From an uncultured Prevotella sp. (GTDB lineage Bacteria > Bacteroidota > Bacteroidia > Bacteroidales > Bacteroidaceae): DNA of 5,287 bases. Location: NCBI GenBank assembly GCA_946625715.1, contig CAMOTK010000138.1, positions 1-5,287 of the forward strand, read 5' to 3'. Shown piece after piece: positions 1-5,287 of the stretch. A program made the translations under genes and the position numbers. Below the pieces are notes generated by a model, which was not told the DNA's origin, made no database searches, and was given only the letters and a program-made list of their open reading frames with translations. Numbering within the stretch: the stretch's first letter is position 1; each line of letters begins with the position of its first letter.

Positions 1-305
1 TCGTAGAGGCGCACCGGGCACGACTGGAACTCGGGGTTCTCAATCTCAAACTCCGGCAGGCGCTTCTCAATGAAGCCGCTCATCTTGCCCGTCTGCGAAA
101 TGCCCGAGAGGTCGCCCTTCATGTCGGCCATGAAGCAAGGAACGCCTGCCTGGCAAAATGTTTCGGCCATCACTTGCAGCGTGACGGTCTTACCCGTACC
201 TGTGGCGCCGGCAATCAGTCCGTGTCGGTTGGCCATCTTTCCTGTAATGCTGAGTGCCCCTTTTGGGCAGTGGGCAATGTAGAACCCGCGTTCCTTGTCG
301 TACAT
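1..305 (-). CDS. HerA-like ATPase, DUF853/YjgR family (5' part only)
   Basis: The 3' part runs off the left edge; 101 N-terminal residues are visible. They contain the signature of the DUF853/YjgR family: MANRHGLIAGATGTGKT (residues 24-40, Walker A GATGTGKT at 33-40), then a short helix and the conserved FMADMKGDLSGI (about 66-77). The family belongs to the HerA/FtsK-like P-loop ATPases, which are thought to be DNA- or protein-translocating motors; the physiological role of YjgR itself is not established. The Walker B motif and the rest of the ATPase core lie outside the window. The start at 305 is chosen because it gives the normal short strand (KERGFYIAHC) before the Walker A motif, is preceded by the A-rich stretch AAAACAAGAAAATT typical of Bacteroidetes translation starts, and lies about 26 bases after a good promoter. 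It is transcribed divergently from the gene at 411. Family assignment is firm from recalled similarity to E. coli YjgR; function is open. Confidence 0.9.
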   Translation of the reverse strand, partial: MYDKERGFYIAHCPKGALSITGKMANRHGLIAGATGTGKTVTLQVMAETFCQAGVPCFMADMKGDLSGISQTGKMSGFIEKRLPEFEIENPEFQSCPVRLY

Positions 306-335
306 AATTTTCTTGTTTTTGGTTCGTTTTGTTTG

Positions 336-368
336 CAAAGATAGTGAAAAAAGTGCAAAACGGCCAAA
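336..368 (-). promoter_or_regulatory. Bacteroidetes-type promoter for the YjgR-like gene
   Basis: Read on the minus strand, TTTG (368-365) is followed after 21 bases by TATCTTTG (343-336). This matches the primary sigma factor consensus of Bacteroidetes (-33 TTTG, -7 TAnnTTTG). Transcription should begin near 331, giving a leader of about 26 bases before the ATG at 305. Both elements are present at a plausible spacing, so this is the best-supported promoter in the window. Confidence 0.7.
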
Positions 369-369
369 C

Positions 370-384
370 AATTCTTACAGAATT
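370..384. promoter_or_regulatory. Small dyad between divergent promoters (possible operator)
   Basis: AATTCT-TAC-AGAATT is a perfect inverted repeat with 6-bp arms and a 3-base centre. Its centre at 377 lies about 33 bases upstream of the predicted rightward start site and next to the -33 box of the leftward promoter (365-368), so a protein bound here could affect both promoters. The arms are short and AT-rich, so chance is a real alternative. No candidate regulator can be assigned from sequence. Confidence 0.3.
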
Positions 385-397
385 CATATTTTTATAT

Positions 398-405
398 TAC
401 CTTTG
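398..405 (+). promoter_or_regulatory. -7 promoter element of the flippase-like gene/pepD operon
   Basis: TACCTTTG matches the Bacteroidetes -7 consensus TAnnTTTG exactly and follows an AT-rich tract (ATATTTTTATAT). No TTTG is seen at the expected -33 position; the small dyad at 370-384 occupies that place instead. Only CACCT separates the box from the ATG at 411, so the start site should fall at about 409-411 and the transcript would have almost no 5' leader. Confidence 0.6.
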
Positions 406-410
406 CACCT

Positions 411-1409
411 ATGGAACTGAAACCGATACTCGGCAAAGCGTTGAAAATAGTGCTGCCCATGGTCCTGGGCGGTGCCATTCTTTGGTGGATGTATCGCGAA
501 CAAGATATCCAAAGTCTGCGCCATGTGCTGCTCCACGACATGGACTGGACGTGGATGCTCCTTTCCTTCCCCTTTGGCATTCTGGCACAGGCTTTCCGTG
601 GGTGGCGCTGGCAACAGACACTTGAACCTACCGGCGAACGGCCGCGGGCTTCGGTGGCCGTCAATGCCGTCTTCCTGAGCTATGCCGCCTCGCTGGTGGT
701 GCCCCGCATAGGCGAGTTCACGCGCTGTGGCGTCTTGAAGCAGTGGGACGGCGTGTCGTTCTCGAAAGCCTTGGGCACGGTGGTCACTGAGCGCGCCATC
801 GACTCGCTCGTGGTGCTCGGTGTGACAGGGCTGACGCTGCTGGTCGAGATGAGCGTCTTCGGCACGTTCTTCCAAAAGACGGGCACGTCGCTCGAGTCTA
901 TCCTGCACGGATTCTCGTGGGCCGGCTACTTCGTCTCGGCGGTCTGTCTGGTGGCCATGGCCGTACTGCTCCACCTGCTGTTGCGCCACCTATCTATATA
1001 TAATAAGGTGAAGGCCACGCTCGGCGGCATCTGGCAGGGCGTCATCTCGCTGCGCAACGTGCGCAACCTGCCGCTCTTCCTCTTCTTCACGGCCGGCATT
1101 TGGGTGAGCTATTTCCTGCACTACTATCTCACGTTCTTCTGCTTCGACTTCACCAGCCATCTCGGACTGGGCTGCGCCCTCGTCACGTTTGTGGTGGGGT
1201 CGATAGCCGTGATTGTGCCCACACCCAACGGGGCCGGCCCTTGGCACTTTGCCGTGAAGACCATGCTCATTCTCTATGGCGTGGCCGACCAGCAGGCGCT
1301 CTGCTTCGTGCTCATCGTCCACACCGTGCAGACTTTCCTCGTGGTGCTACTGGGCATCTATGCCTGGCTGCGCCTCTCGTTTACGAAACGCTTAACCCTA
1401 AAACAATAA
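411..1409 (+). CDS. Flippase-like membrane protein, UPF0104/AglD-like (LPG synthase TM region family)
   Basis: A 332-residue integral inner-membrane protein with about eight hydrophobic segments (roughly residues 11-28, 46-62, 82-97, 130-148, 170-191, 219-242, 252-270 and 297-322). It resembles the family annotated 'lysylphosphatidylglycerol synthase transmembrane region' (UPF0104, AglD/YbhN-like), with the typical conserved spots: FRGWRW (63-67 region), PRIGEFTR (98-105), TERAIDS (126-132) and PTPNGAGPWH (270-279). Length fits a stand-alone membrane module; the soluble aminoacyl-transferase domain of MprF is absent, so lipid aminoacylation should not be inferred. The family is usually suspected of moving or handling lipid-linked substrates; the substrate here is unknown. 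The start at 411 gives the usual short cytoplasmic lead before the first membrane segment and sits directly after a -7 promoter box. pepD begins 7 bases after the stop, so the two are probably one transcript. A run of AT-rich codons (990-1007, residues 194-199) interrupts otherwise GC-rich codon use in a loop after the fifth segment. Confidence 0.85.
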   Translation: MELKPILGKALKIVLPMVLGGAILWWMYREQDIQSLRHVLLHDMDWTWMLLSFPFGILAQAFRGWRWQQTLEPTGERPRASVAVNAVFLSYAASLVVPRIGEFTRCGVLKQWDGVSFSKALGTVVTERAIDSLVVLGVTGLTLLVEMSVFGTFFQKTGTSLESILHGFSWAGYFVSAVCLVAMAVLLHLLLRHLSIYNKVKATLGGIWQGVISLRNVRNLPLFLFFTAGIWVSYFLHYYLTFFCFDFTSHLGLGCALVTFVVGSIAVIVPTPNGAGPWHFAVKTMLILYGVADQQALCFVLIVHTVQTFLVVLLGIYAWLRLSFTKRLTLKQ

Positions 1410-1416
1410 GAAAACT

Positions 1417-2874
1417 ATGAGCGAAATTAAAAATCTGAACCCACAGTGCATCTGGAAAAACTTCTATGCACTCACACAGGTGCCCCGCCCCAGTGGTCAT
1501 CTGGAGAAAGTACAACAGTTTTTGCTCGACTTCGGCAAGCAGGCCGGCGTCGAAGTGTTCAAAGACCCTGCCAATAACATCGTGATGCGCAAGCCCGCCT
1601 CGCCAGGCATGGAGAACCGCAAGGGCATTATCCTGCAGGCCCACATGGACATGGTGCCGCAGAAGACGCCCGAGTCGAAACATAACTTCGAGACCGACCC
1701 CATTGAGCCGTGGATTGACGGCGAGTGGGTGAAGGCCAAGGGCACGACGCTCGGTGCCGACAACGGTCTGGGCGTGGCCGCTATCATGGCCGTCATGGAA
1801 GACAAAACCTTGGTACACGGACCTATCGACGCGCTGATTACGGCCGACGAAGAGACGGGCATGTATGGTGCTAACGACCTGCCCGAGGGCGAACTGCAGG
1901 GCGACATCCTCATGAACCTCGACTCGGAGACGTGGGGCAAGTTTGTGATTGGTTCGGCTGGCGGCATCGACGTTACCGCTACACTCGACTATCAGGAAGC
2001 AGAAACCGATGCCGACGACGCTGCACTGCGCCTCACGCTGAAGGGCCTGCGCGGCGGACACTCTGGTCTGGAAATCCACGAGGGCCGCGGCAATGCCAAC
2101 AAGCTGATGGTGCAGGTGGTGCGCGAGGCCATCGTAGAATGTGACGCCCGTCTGGCTTCGTGGCACGGCGGCAACATGCGCAACGCCATCCCCTTCAAGG
2201 CCGAGGTGGTGCTCACCCTGCCTAAGGAGAACGTCGGTGCGCTGAAGGAACTCGCTGCCGACTTCCTTGCCGAGTTCCAGGACGAGTATAAGCAGATAGA
2301 AAATGGTATTGAACTGACGGTGGAAGAGGTGGCCACACCGAAGACCGAGGTGCCCGTGGAGATTCAGGACAACCTCATCAACGCCATCTACGGTTGCCAC
2401 AACGGTGTCATCCGCATGATTCCCTCTTACCCCAGCGTGGTGGAAACCTCGAGCAACCTCGCCATCATCGACATCGAAGGCGGCAAGGCTGCGCTGAAGA
2501 TTCTGGCCCGTTCGAGCCGCGAGGACATGAAGGAGTATATCGTCAACACACTGGAGAGCGTGTTCAACATGGCTGGCATGAAGGTGGAGACGTCTGGCAG
2601 CTACGGCGGCTGGGATCCCAACCCCGACTCCGAGATTCTGCACCTGTTGCTGAAGGAGTATAAGGAACTGTTTGGCGAGGAAGGCATCATTCAGGTCGAC
2701 CATGCCGGACTGGAGTGCTCCGTCATTCTGGGCAAGTATCCGCACCTCGACGTTGTGTCGCTCGGTCCCACCATGCGCTCGCCGCACACCACCACCGAGC
2801 GTGCCCTCATTGCCACGGTCGAGCCCTTCTGGCAGTTGCTGAAGAAGACGCTTGCCGATGTGCCCGCAAAGTAG
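1417..2874 (+). CDS. pepD: Cytosolic aminoacyl-histidine (nonspecific) dipeptidase, M20 family
   Basis: A 485-residue zinc dipeptidase that cleaves a broad range of unblocked dipeptides, including Xaa-His such as carnosine, in the cytoplasm; its role is peptide turnover and amino-acid recovery. The length equals that of E. coli PepD as I recall it. Visible active-site motifs are HMDMVPQ (H76 metal ligand, D78 catalytic support), GADNGLG (D115 bridging ligand), ADEETG (E145 general base, E146 ligand), NLDSE (D169 ligand) and SPHTTTE (H457 ligand). These residues are all offset by exactly four from those I recall for Vibrio alginolyticus PepD (80, 82, 119, 149, 150, 173, 461), so the catalytic core looks complete and uninterrupted. 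GGHSG (213-217) and NAIPF (256-260) belong to the insert/lid domain. The start has an A-rich upstream stretch (AATAAGAAAACT) and follows the membrane-protein gene by 7 bases, suggesting co-transcription without obvious functional coupling. There is no signal peptide. Confidence 0.96.
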   Translation: MSEIKNLNPQCIWKNFYALTQVPRPSGHLEKVQQFLLDFGKQAGVEVFKDPANNIVMRKPASPGMENRKGIILQAHMDMVPQKTPESKHNFETDPIEPWIDGEWVKAKGTTLGADNGLGVAAIMAVMEDKTLVHGPIDALITADEETGMYGANDLPEGELQGDILMNLDSETWGKFVIGSAGGIDVTATLDYQEAETDADDAALRLTLKGLRGGHSGLEIHEGRGNANKLMVQVVREAIVECDARLASWHGGNMRNAIPFKAEVVLTLPKENVGALKELAADFLAEFQDEYKQIENGIELTVEEVATPKTEVPVEIQDNLINAIYGCHNGVIRMIPSYPSVVETSSNLAIIDIEGGKAALKILARSSREDMKEYIVNTLESVFNMAGMKVETSGSYGGWDPNPDSEILHLLLKEYKELFGEEGIIQVDHAGLECSVILGKYPHLDVVSLGPTMRSPHTTTERALIATVEPFWQLLKKTLADVPAK

Positions 2875-2881
2875 TACTTCA

Positions 2882-2889
2882 TATATTTG
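2882..2889 (+). promoter_or_regulatory. -7-like box downstream of pepD, possible promoter of the LicD-glycosyltransferase gene
   Basis: TATATTTG fits TAnnTTTG and begins 8 bases after the pepD stop codon. No TTTG is found at a suitable distance upstream, which weakens the call. If used, the start site would be about 2894-2896, just at the base of the hairpin at 2896-2925, and the leader would be about 90 bases. I see no other -7 match between here and the ATG at 2985, so the alternative is read-through from the pepD operon. Confidence 0.35.
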
Positions 2890-2895
2890 AAATAA

Positions 2896-2925
2896 AATGA
2901 GTCCACTTCAGAAAGTGGACTCATT
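2896..2925 (+). terminator. Perfect 13-bp hairpin after pepD (terminator or 5'-leader structure)
   Basis: AATGAGTCCACTT and AAGTGGACTCATT form a perfect 13-bp stem closed by the tetraloop CAGA. Its position 21 bases after the pepD stop suggests a transcription terminator. However, the + strand downstream of the stem reads AATTCAATTAAG, not a T-run. On the minus strand the stem is followed by TTTTATTT, so the intrinsic-terminator pattern is actually better for leftward transcription. It may instead form the 5' end of the leader of the gene at 2985 if the box at 2882 is a promoter. The structure itself is certain; its role is not. Confidence 0.5.
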
Positions 2926-2945
2926 AATTCAATTAAGAAAACAAA

Positions 2946-2965
2946 AACTTTCCACTTGGAAAGTT
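2946..2965 (+). promoter_or_regulatory. Second hairpin in the leader of the LicD-glycosyltransferase gene
   Basis: AACTTTCC and GGAAAGTT form a perfect 8-bp stem with loop ACTT, ending 19 bases before the ATG at 2985. It shares the heptamer TCCACTT (2951-2957) with the left arm of the upstream hairpin (2902-2908). The right arm of that hairpin (AAGTGGA, 2913-2919) could therefore pair with either copy. No T-run follows, so it is not a classical terminator. A regulatory role is a guess. Confidence 0.35.
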
Positions 2966-2984
2966 AAACGTAGAATCAAGGCTT

Positions 2985-4814
2985 ATGCAATACGGTAACT
3001 TAGAACTCAGGCAGCTGCACCAGGAACTTTATGACATCCTGCAGGAAATTGTGCGGGTGTGCGACCTGCTCTCCATACCCTACTTCATTCAGGGCGGCAG
3101 TGGCATCGGCGCTTTCTTCGAACAGGCCATCCTGCCGTGGGACGACGACATCGACGTGGGCATGACCCGCGAGAACTACCGTCGGTTTCTCCTCCAGGCC
3201 CCTGCCGTGCTCCGTCCGCAATACTACCTCCAGACGCCGGACAACGAAGCGCAGTCGCCCTTCTACTTTGCCAAGCTTCGCAAGCAGGGCACCGTGTTTC
3301 TCGAGCACCACTTTCGCCGCCTGCCCATCCACCACGGCATCTACGTCGATGTGTTCCCCTTCGACCGCGTGCCCGACAACGAGCGGCTGCAACGCCTGCA
3401 TCGCGCCTACTGCAATTTCGTCAACGGCTGTTTCATGGCCAAGGTGGTGTGGCAGTGGAAGCACATCAAGGCGTGCGAAGTCGATGAGCCGCGTCCCCGA
3501 GGATTCTTGCCCTGCCTGCTCACGTGGCTCGTATGTCAGGTTCTGAGCCGACGCACGCTCTACCGCCATCTCTCGTGGGCACAAGCCTTGTTCAACGGCC
3601 GGCCCACCACTTACTACAACATGGTGCTCATGCCGCGCGACCACATTGCCGTCAAGAGCATCGACCACCCCCAGACCGTGACCTTCGGGCCGCTCAGCGT
3701 CACAGCTCCAAGCGACCTCGAGAGCTACCTGCGCCACCACTATCCGCGCCTGCGTCGCCATATCCCGAAGGAAGAGCAGACGAACCACCGCCCCGACCGC
3801 CTCGTCTTCGCCGACACGGCTGCCCACATCACCACCTATGCCCCCGTAGCCCTCTTCACCTACAACCGTCTGGACAACACACGCCGCACGCTCGAAGCCC
3901 TGATGCAGAACACGCTTGCCCCCGAGACCGACGTCTATGTGTTCAGCGACGGAGGGCGCGACGAGCAGTCGTGGGCCGAGGTGCGCGCCGTGCGCGAAAT
4001 GCTCACGGCCCTGAGCCACGAGGCACTAGCCGCCCACCGCTTCCGTAGCATGACCATCGTCAAGCGGCCCGCAAACATCTACCTCGAGCGCAACATCATG
4101 GAGGGCATCGCCGAGGTGTTCGACCGTCACGACCGCATCGTCGTACTCGAGGACGACATCCTGACCTCGCCCTACTTTCTGCAATACATGAACGAGGCCC
4201 TCACCCTCTACCACGACTGTCCGCGCGTGATGCACGTGAGCGGCTTCACCAATAGCCTACACCCTGTTCCCTCACGAGAAGGGGAAGAGAGCCCAGCAGA
4301 GACCTACTTCACCCCCCACATGTCGGGTTGGGGCTGGGCCACGTGGCGCGACCGCTGGCAGCAGCATTTCCGCCACTTCGACAACGAGCAGGAAGGGCTC
4401 GAAGCCCTGAGTGCCGAACAGCGCAACGCCATTGAATATGGCGGTGTGTTCCCCTGCCTGCGTTCGCTGCGGAAACAGCCCATCCCGTGGGACATCTGCT
4501 GGGAAATTGCTATCCGGCGCGCCGACGGCCTCTGCCTGACACCGGCACAGACCCTCGTGCGCAACATCGGACTCTACCGTGGCACCCACTTCCGCTCCTA
4601 CCGTCTGCTCCAGCACTACGAATTCGACCGTCAGCCCCTGCAGCGCCCCATCCTGCTCGAGCGCGTCGAACCGCAGTCGGACCCCGCCCACGAAGCGGCC
4701 TTCGCCCACGCCATCCGCGACTGGGGCATCCGCTACACCTGGCTCGGCCGCATTGTCCGTGCCGTGTATAAGCGTCTGCGTTCAGGAATGTCAAGAAAAA
4801 GGTATTGTCAATAA
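2985..4814 (+). CDS. Two-domain LicD phosphotransferase - GT-A glycosyltransferase fusion
   Basis: A 609-residue protein with two enzyme domains. Residues about 10-275 are a LicD domain: GGSGIGAFFEQAILPWDDDIDVGM spans 37-60 with metal-binding D53-D55/D57 of the nucleotidyltransferase fold, followed by YVDVFPFDRVP (120-130) and the LicD-type ending around HHYPRL...PKEEQTNH (251-268). LicD proteins transfer phosphocholine or related phospho-substituents onto surface glycans. Residues about 285-535 resemble a GT-A glycosyltransferase: VALFTYNRLDNTRRTLEAL (288-306), VFSDGG (319-324), VVLEDD (386-391, the likely DxD-type nucleotide-sugar/metal site), GWGWATW (448-454) and WDICWEI (502-508). The C-terminus is basic (residues 585-607), and GFLPCLLTWLVCQVL (173-187) is hydrophobic, so peripheral membrane contact is possible; no signal peptide is seen. 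The likely role is decoration of capsule, lipopolysaccharide or another envelope glycan in the cytoplasm. Donor and acceptor are unknown; no licA/licB/licC choline genes or other glycan genes are in the window. The start at 2985 is the only nearby ATG; the next methionine (residue 60) would cut the LicD motif. Confidence 0.88.
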   Translation: MQYGNLELRQLHQELYDILQEIVRVCDLLSIPYFIQGGSGIGAFFEQAILPWDDDIDVGMTRENYRRFLLQAPAVLRPQYYLQTPDNEAQSPFYFAKLRKQGTVFLEHHFRRLPIHHGIYVDVFPFDRVPDNERLQRLHRAYCNFVNGCFMAKVVWQWKHIKACEVDEPRPRGFLPCLLTWLVCQVLSRRTLYRHLSWAQALFNGRPTTYYNMVLMPRDHIAVKSIDHPQTVTFGPLSVTAPSDLESYLRHHYPRLRRHIPKEEQTNHRPDRLVFADTAAHITTYAPVALFTYNRLDNTRRTLEALMQNTLAPETDVYVFSDGGRDEQSWAEVRAVREMLTALSHEALAAHRFRSMTIVKRPANIYLERNIMEGIAEVFDRHDRIVVLEDDILTSPYFLQYMNEALTLYHDCPRVMHVSGFTNSLHPVPSREGEESPAETYFTPHMSGWGWATWRDRWQQHFRHFDNEQEGLEALSAEQRNAIEYGGVFPCLRSLRKQPIPWDICWEIAIRRADGLCLTPAQTLVRNIGLYRGTHFRSYRLLQHYEFDRQPLQRPILLERVEPQSDPAHEAAFAHAIRDWGIRYTWLGRIVRAVYKRLRSGMSRKRYCQ

Positions 4815-4835
4815 AATTACTAATTACTAATTACT
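4815..4835. repeat. Three tandem copies of AATTACT between convergent stop codons
   Basis: The heptamer AATTACT occurs three times head to tail without mismatch (4815-4821, 4822-4828, 4829-4835). It begins on the base after the TAA at 4812-4814 and its last base is the first base of the minus-strand stop codon (4835-4837), so it fills the whole gap between the two convergent genes. It also places a second in-frame TAA (4821-4823) behind the first stop. No hairpin terminator is visible in this gap. It may be a small slippage-derived repeat or a member of a genome-wide spacer repeat; the window cannot decide. Confidence 0.85.
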
Positions 4836-5185
4836 CACTCCAACCCATCGAGCTGTTTCTTCAGCGCCTTCAGCTCGTCGCGCACCACCATGAGGCGGAA
4901 GAGCACGTCGGCACTCTTGTCGGCACCGTTGCGGTTGGCGTTGATGTATTTCTTGGCGGCCGCCAGCTTGAAACCACGCACCTTCACGAGGTTATGAATC
5001 AAGCGTATCTGCTCGATATCTTTTTCCGTGTACTGCCGCACCTTCGAAGCGCCTGCTGTCTTCGGCTTCAGGTAGGGGAACTCCGTTTCCCAGTAGCGCA
5101 GCGTGCTCTCGTTCAGCCCGAACATGTCGGCCACCTCCTTGATGGAGTAGTAGAGCTTGAGGTTCTTGTTCATATTCAGTGCCAT
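4835..5185 (-). CDS. Short MerR-family transcriptional regulator
   Basis: Read from 5185 this is a 116-residue protein. YYSIKEVADMFGLNESTLRYWETEF (residues 12-36) is a MerR helix-turn-helix, followed by the wing with VRQYTEKDIEQI (49-60), a second helical pair ending in KLAAAKKYI (73-81), and a C-terminal helix (about 92-116) with heptad-like leucines that probably dimerises. There is no effector-binding domain and no cysteine, so it is not a metal sensor of the classical MerR type; it matches the short MerR proteins common in Bacteroidales, whose targets are generally unknown. The open frame extends upstream to an ATG at 5248, but the added 21 residues are not family-like, and a -7 promoter box (5218-5225) lies inside that extension, so 5185 (MALNMNKN) is preferred; 5173 (MNKN) is a second option. 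It converges on the LicD-glycosyltransferase gene with 20 bases between stops. Confidence 0.88.
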   Translation of the reverse strand: MALNMNKNLKLYYSIKEVADMFGLNESTLRYWETEFPYLKPKTAGASKVRQYTEKDIEQIRLIHNLVKVRGFKLAAAKKYINANRNGADKSADVLFRLMVVRDELKALKKQLDGLE

Positions 5186-5217
5186 AAGTGTTGGATGTAT
5201 AGTTTTGTTTCTGTCGG

Positions 5218-5225
5218 CAAAGTTA
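5218..5225 (-). promoter_or_regulatory. -7 promoter element of the MerR-type gene
   Basis: On the minus strand TAACTTTG matches TAnnTTTG. The start site would be near 5213, leaving a leader of about 28 bases before the ATG at 5185, much like the leader predicted for the YjgR-like gene. No clear TTTG is seen at the -33 distance, so the call rests on one element and on its position. The remaining bases to the right edge (5226-5287) are AT-rich and show no gene or RNA that I recognise. Confidence 0.5.
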
Positions 5226-5287
5226 CGGATAATTTTTCGAATATCCATGTATAAATAACCAAAGATTCCTTGAAAAATCGTCTTCCC

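Noticed and set aside
384..989. A 201-codon minus-strand open frame antisense to the membrane-protein gene
   Set aside because: It is again in codon register with the sense gene, ends at the AT-rich codon block, and has a low-complexity His/Gln/Arg-rich translation; it is a shadow frame.
411..1409. Calling this gene mprF (lysylphosphatidylglycerol synthase)
   Set aside because: Only the membrane module is present. The soluble aminoacyl-transferase domain that makes lysyl-PG is missing, so the family name would mislead about function.
1381..2787. A 468-codon open frame on the minus strand, antisense to pepD
   Set aside because: Its codons are the exact reverse complements of pepD codons, so it stays open only because pepD uses no TTA, CTA or TCA codons over this stretch. 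Its translation shows no recognisable domain, while pepD has every expected active-site residue.
3000..4019. A 339-codon minus-strand open frame inside the LicD-glycosyltransferase gene
   Set aside because: It has the same codon-register cause as the pepD antisense frame: it starts and ends where TTA, CTA or TCA codons occur in the sense gene. It has no domain signature.
2985..4814. A phosphorylcholine (lic) locus
   Set aside because: Only a LicD-like domain is present. No choline kinase, choline transporter or CDP-choline synthesis gene appears in the window, and LicD relatives transfer other phospho-groups as well.
4805..5254. A 149-codon + strand open frame over the MerR-type gene
   Set aside because: The opposite strand encodes a clear MerR helix-turn-helix with a plausible promoter; the + strand translation has no family features and overlaps the end of the LicD-glycosyltransferase gene.
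1..5287. Mobile element, prophage, CRISPR array, tRNA or rRNA
   Set aside because: I saw no transposase or integrase motifs, no spaced direct repeats apart from the short heptamer array, no terminal inverted repeats bounding genes, and no tRNA- or rRNA-like sequence on either strand.

Overview
This window looks like an ordinary chromosomal segment from a GC-rich member of the Bacteroidales, most likely a Prevotella-like organism. The evidence is the promoter style: octamers matching the Bacteroidetes -7 element (TAnnTTTG) lie upstream of the genes. Start codons are preceded by A-rich stretches rather than Shine-Dalgarno sequences. Coding DNA is GC-rich at third positions, while the spacers are strongly AT-rich. 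The protein sequences also read like Bacteroidales homologues. The genus is an inference.

Layout: (1) The left edge holds the first 101 codons of a minus-strand HerA-like ATPase of the DUF853/YjgR family, starting at 305. (2) A 105-bp divergent spacer (306-410) carries a promoter for each direction and a small dyad between them; the rightward promoter is so close to the ATG that its mRNA should be leaderless or nearly so. (3) Rightward, a polytopic membrane protein of the UPF0104/AglD-like 'flippase-like' family (411-1409) is followed after 7 bases by pepD (1417-2874), an M20-family zinc dipeptidase with all expected metal and catalytic residues; these two are probably co-transcribed. (4) A 110-bp AT-rich spacer (2875-2984) contains two perfect hairpins and a -7-like box just after the pepD stop. 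(5) A 609-residue protein (2985-4814) joins an N-terminal LicD phosphotransferase domain to a C-terminal GT-A-type glycosyltransferase domain. (6) Convergent with it, a short MerR-type regulator lies on the minus strand (4835-5185); the 20 bases between the two stop codons are filled by a tandem heptamer repeat. (7) The right edge (5186-5287) holds the regulator's promoter region and nothing else I can identify.

The genes do not form one obvious pathway. The membrane protein and the LicD-glycosyltransferase both suggest envelope lipid or glycan decoration. PepD is peptide catabolism, and the YjgR-like ATPase and the MerR protein have no known link to either. No mobile element, CRISPR array, tRNA or rRNA was found. 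The most distinctive item is the LicD-glycosyltransferase fusion with its structured 5' region; I see no evidence of a larger undescribed system.
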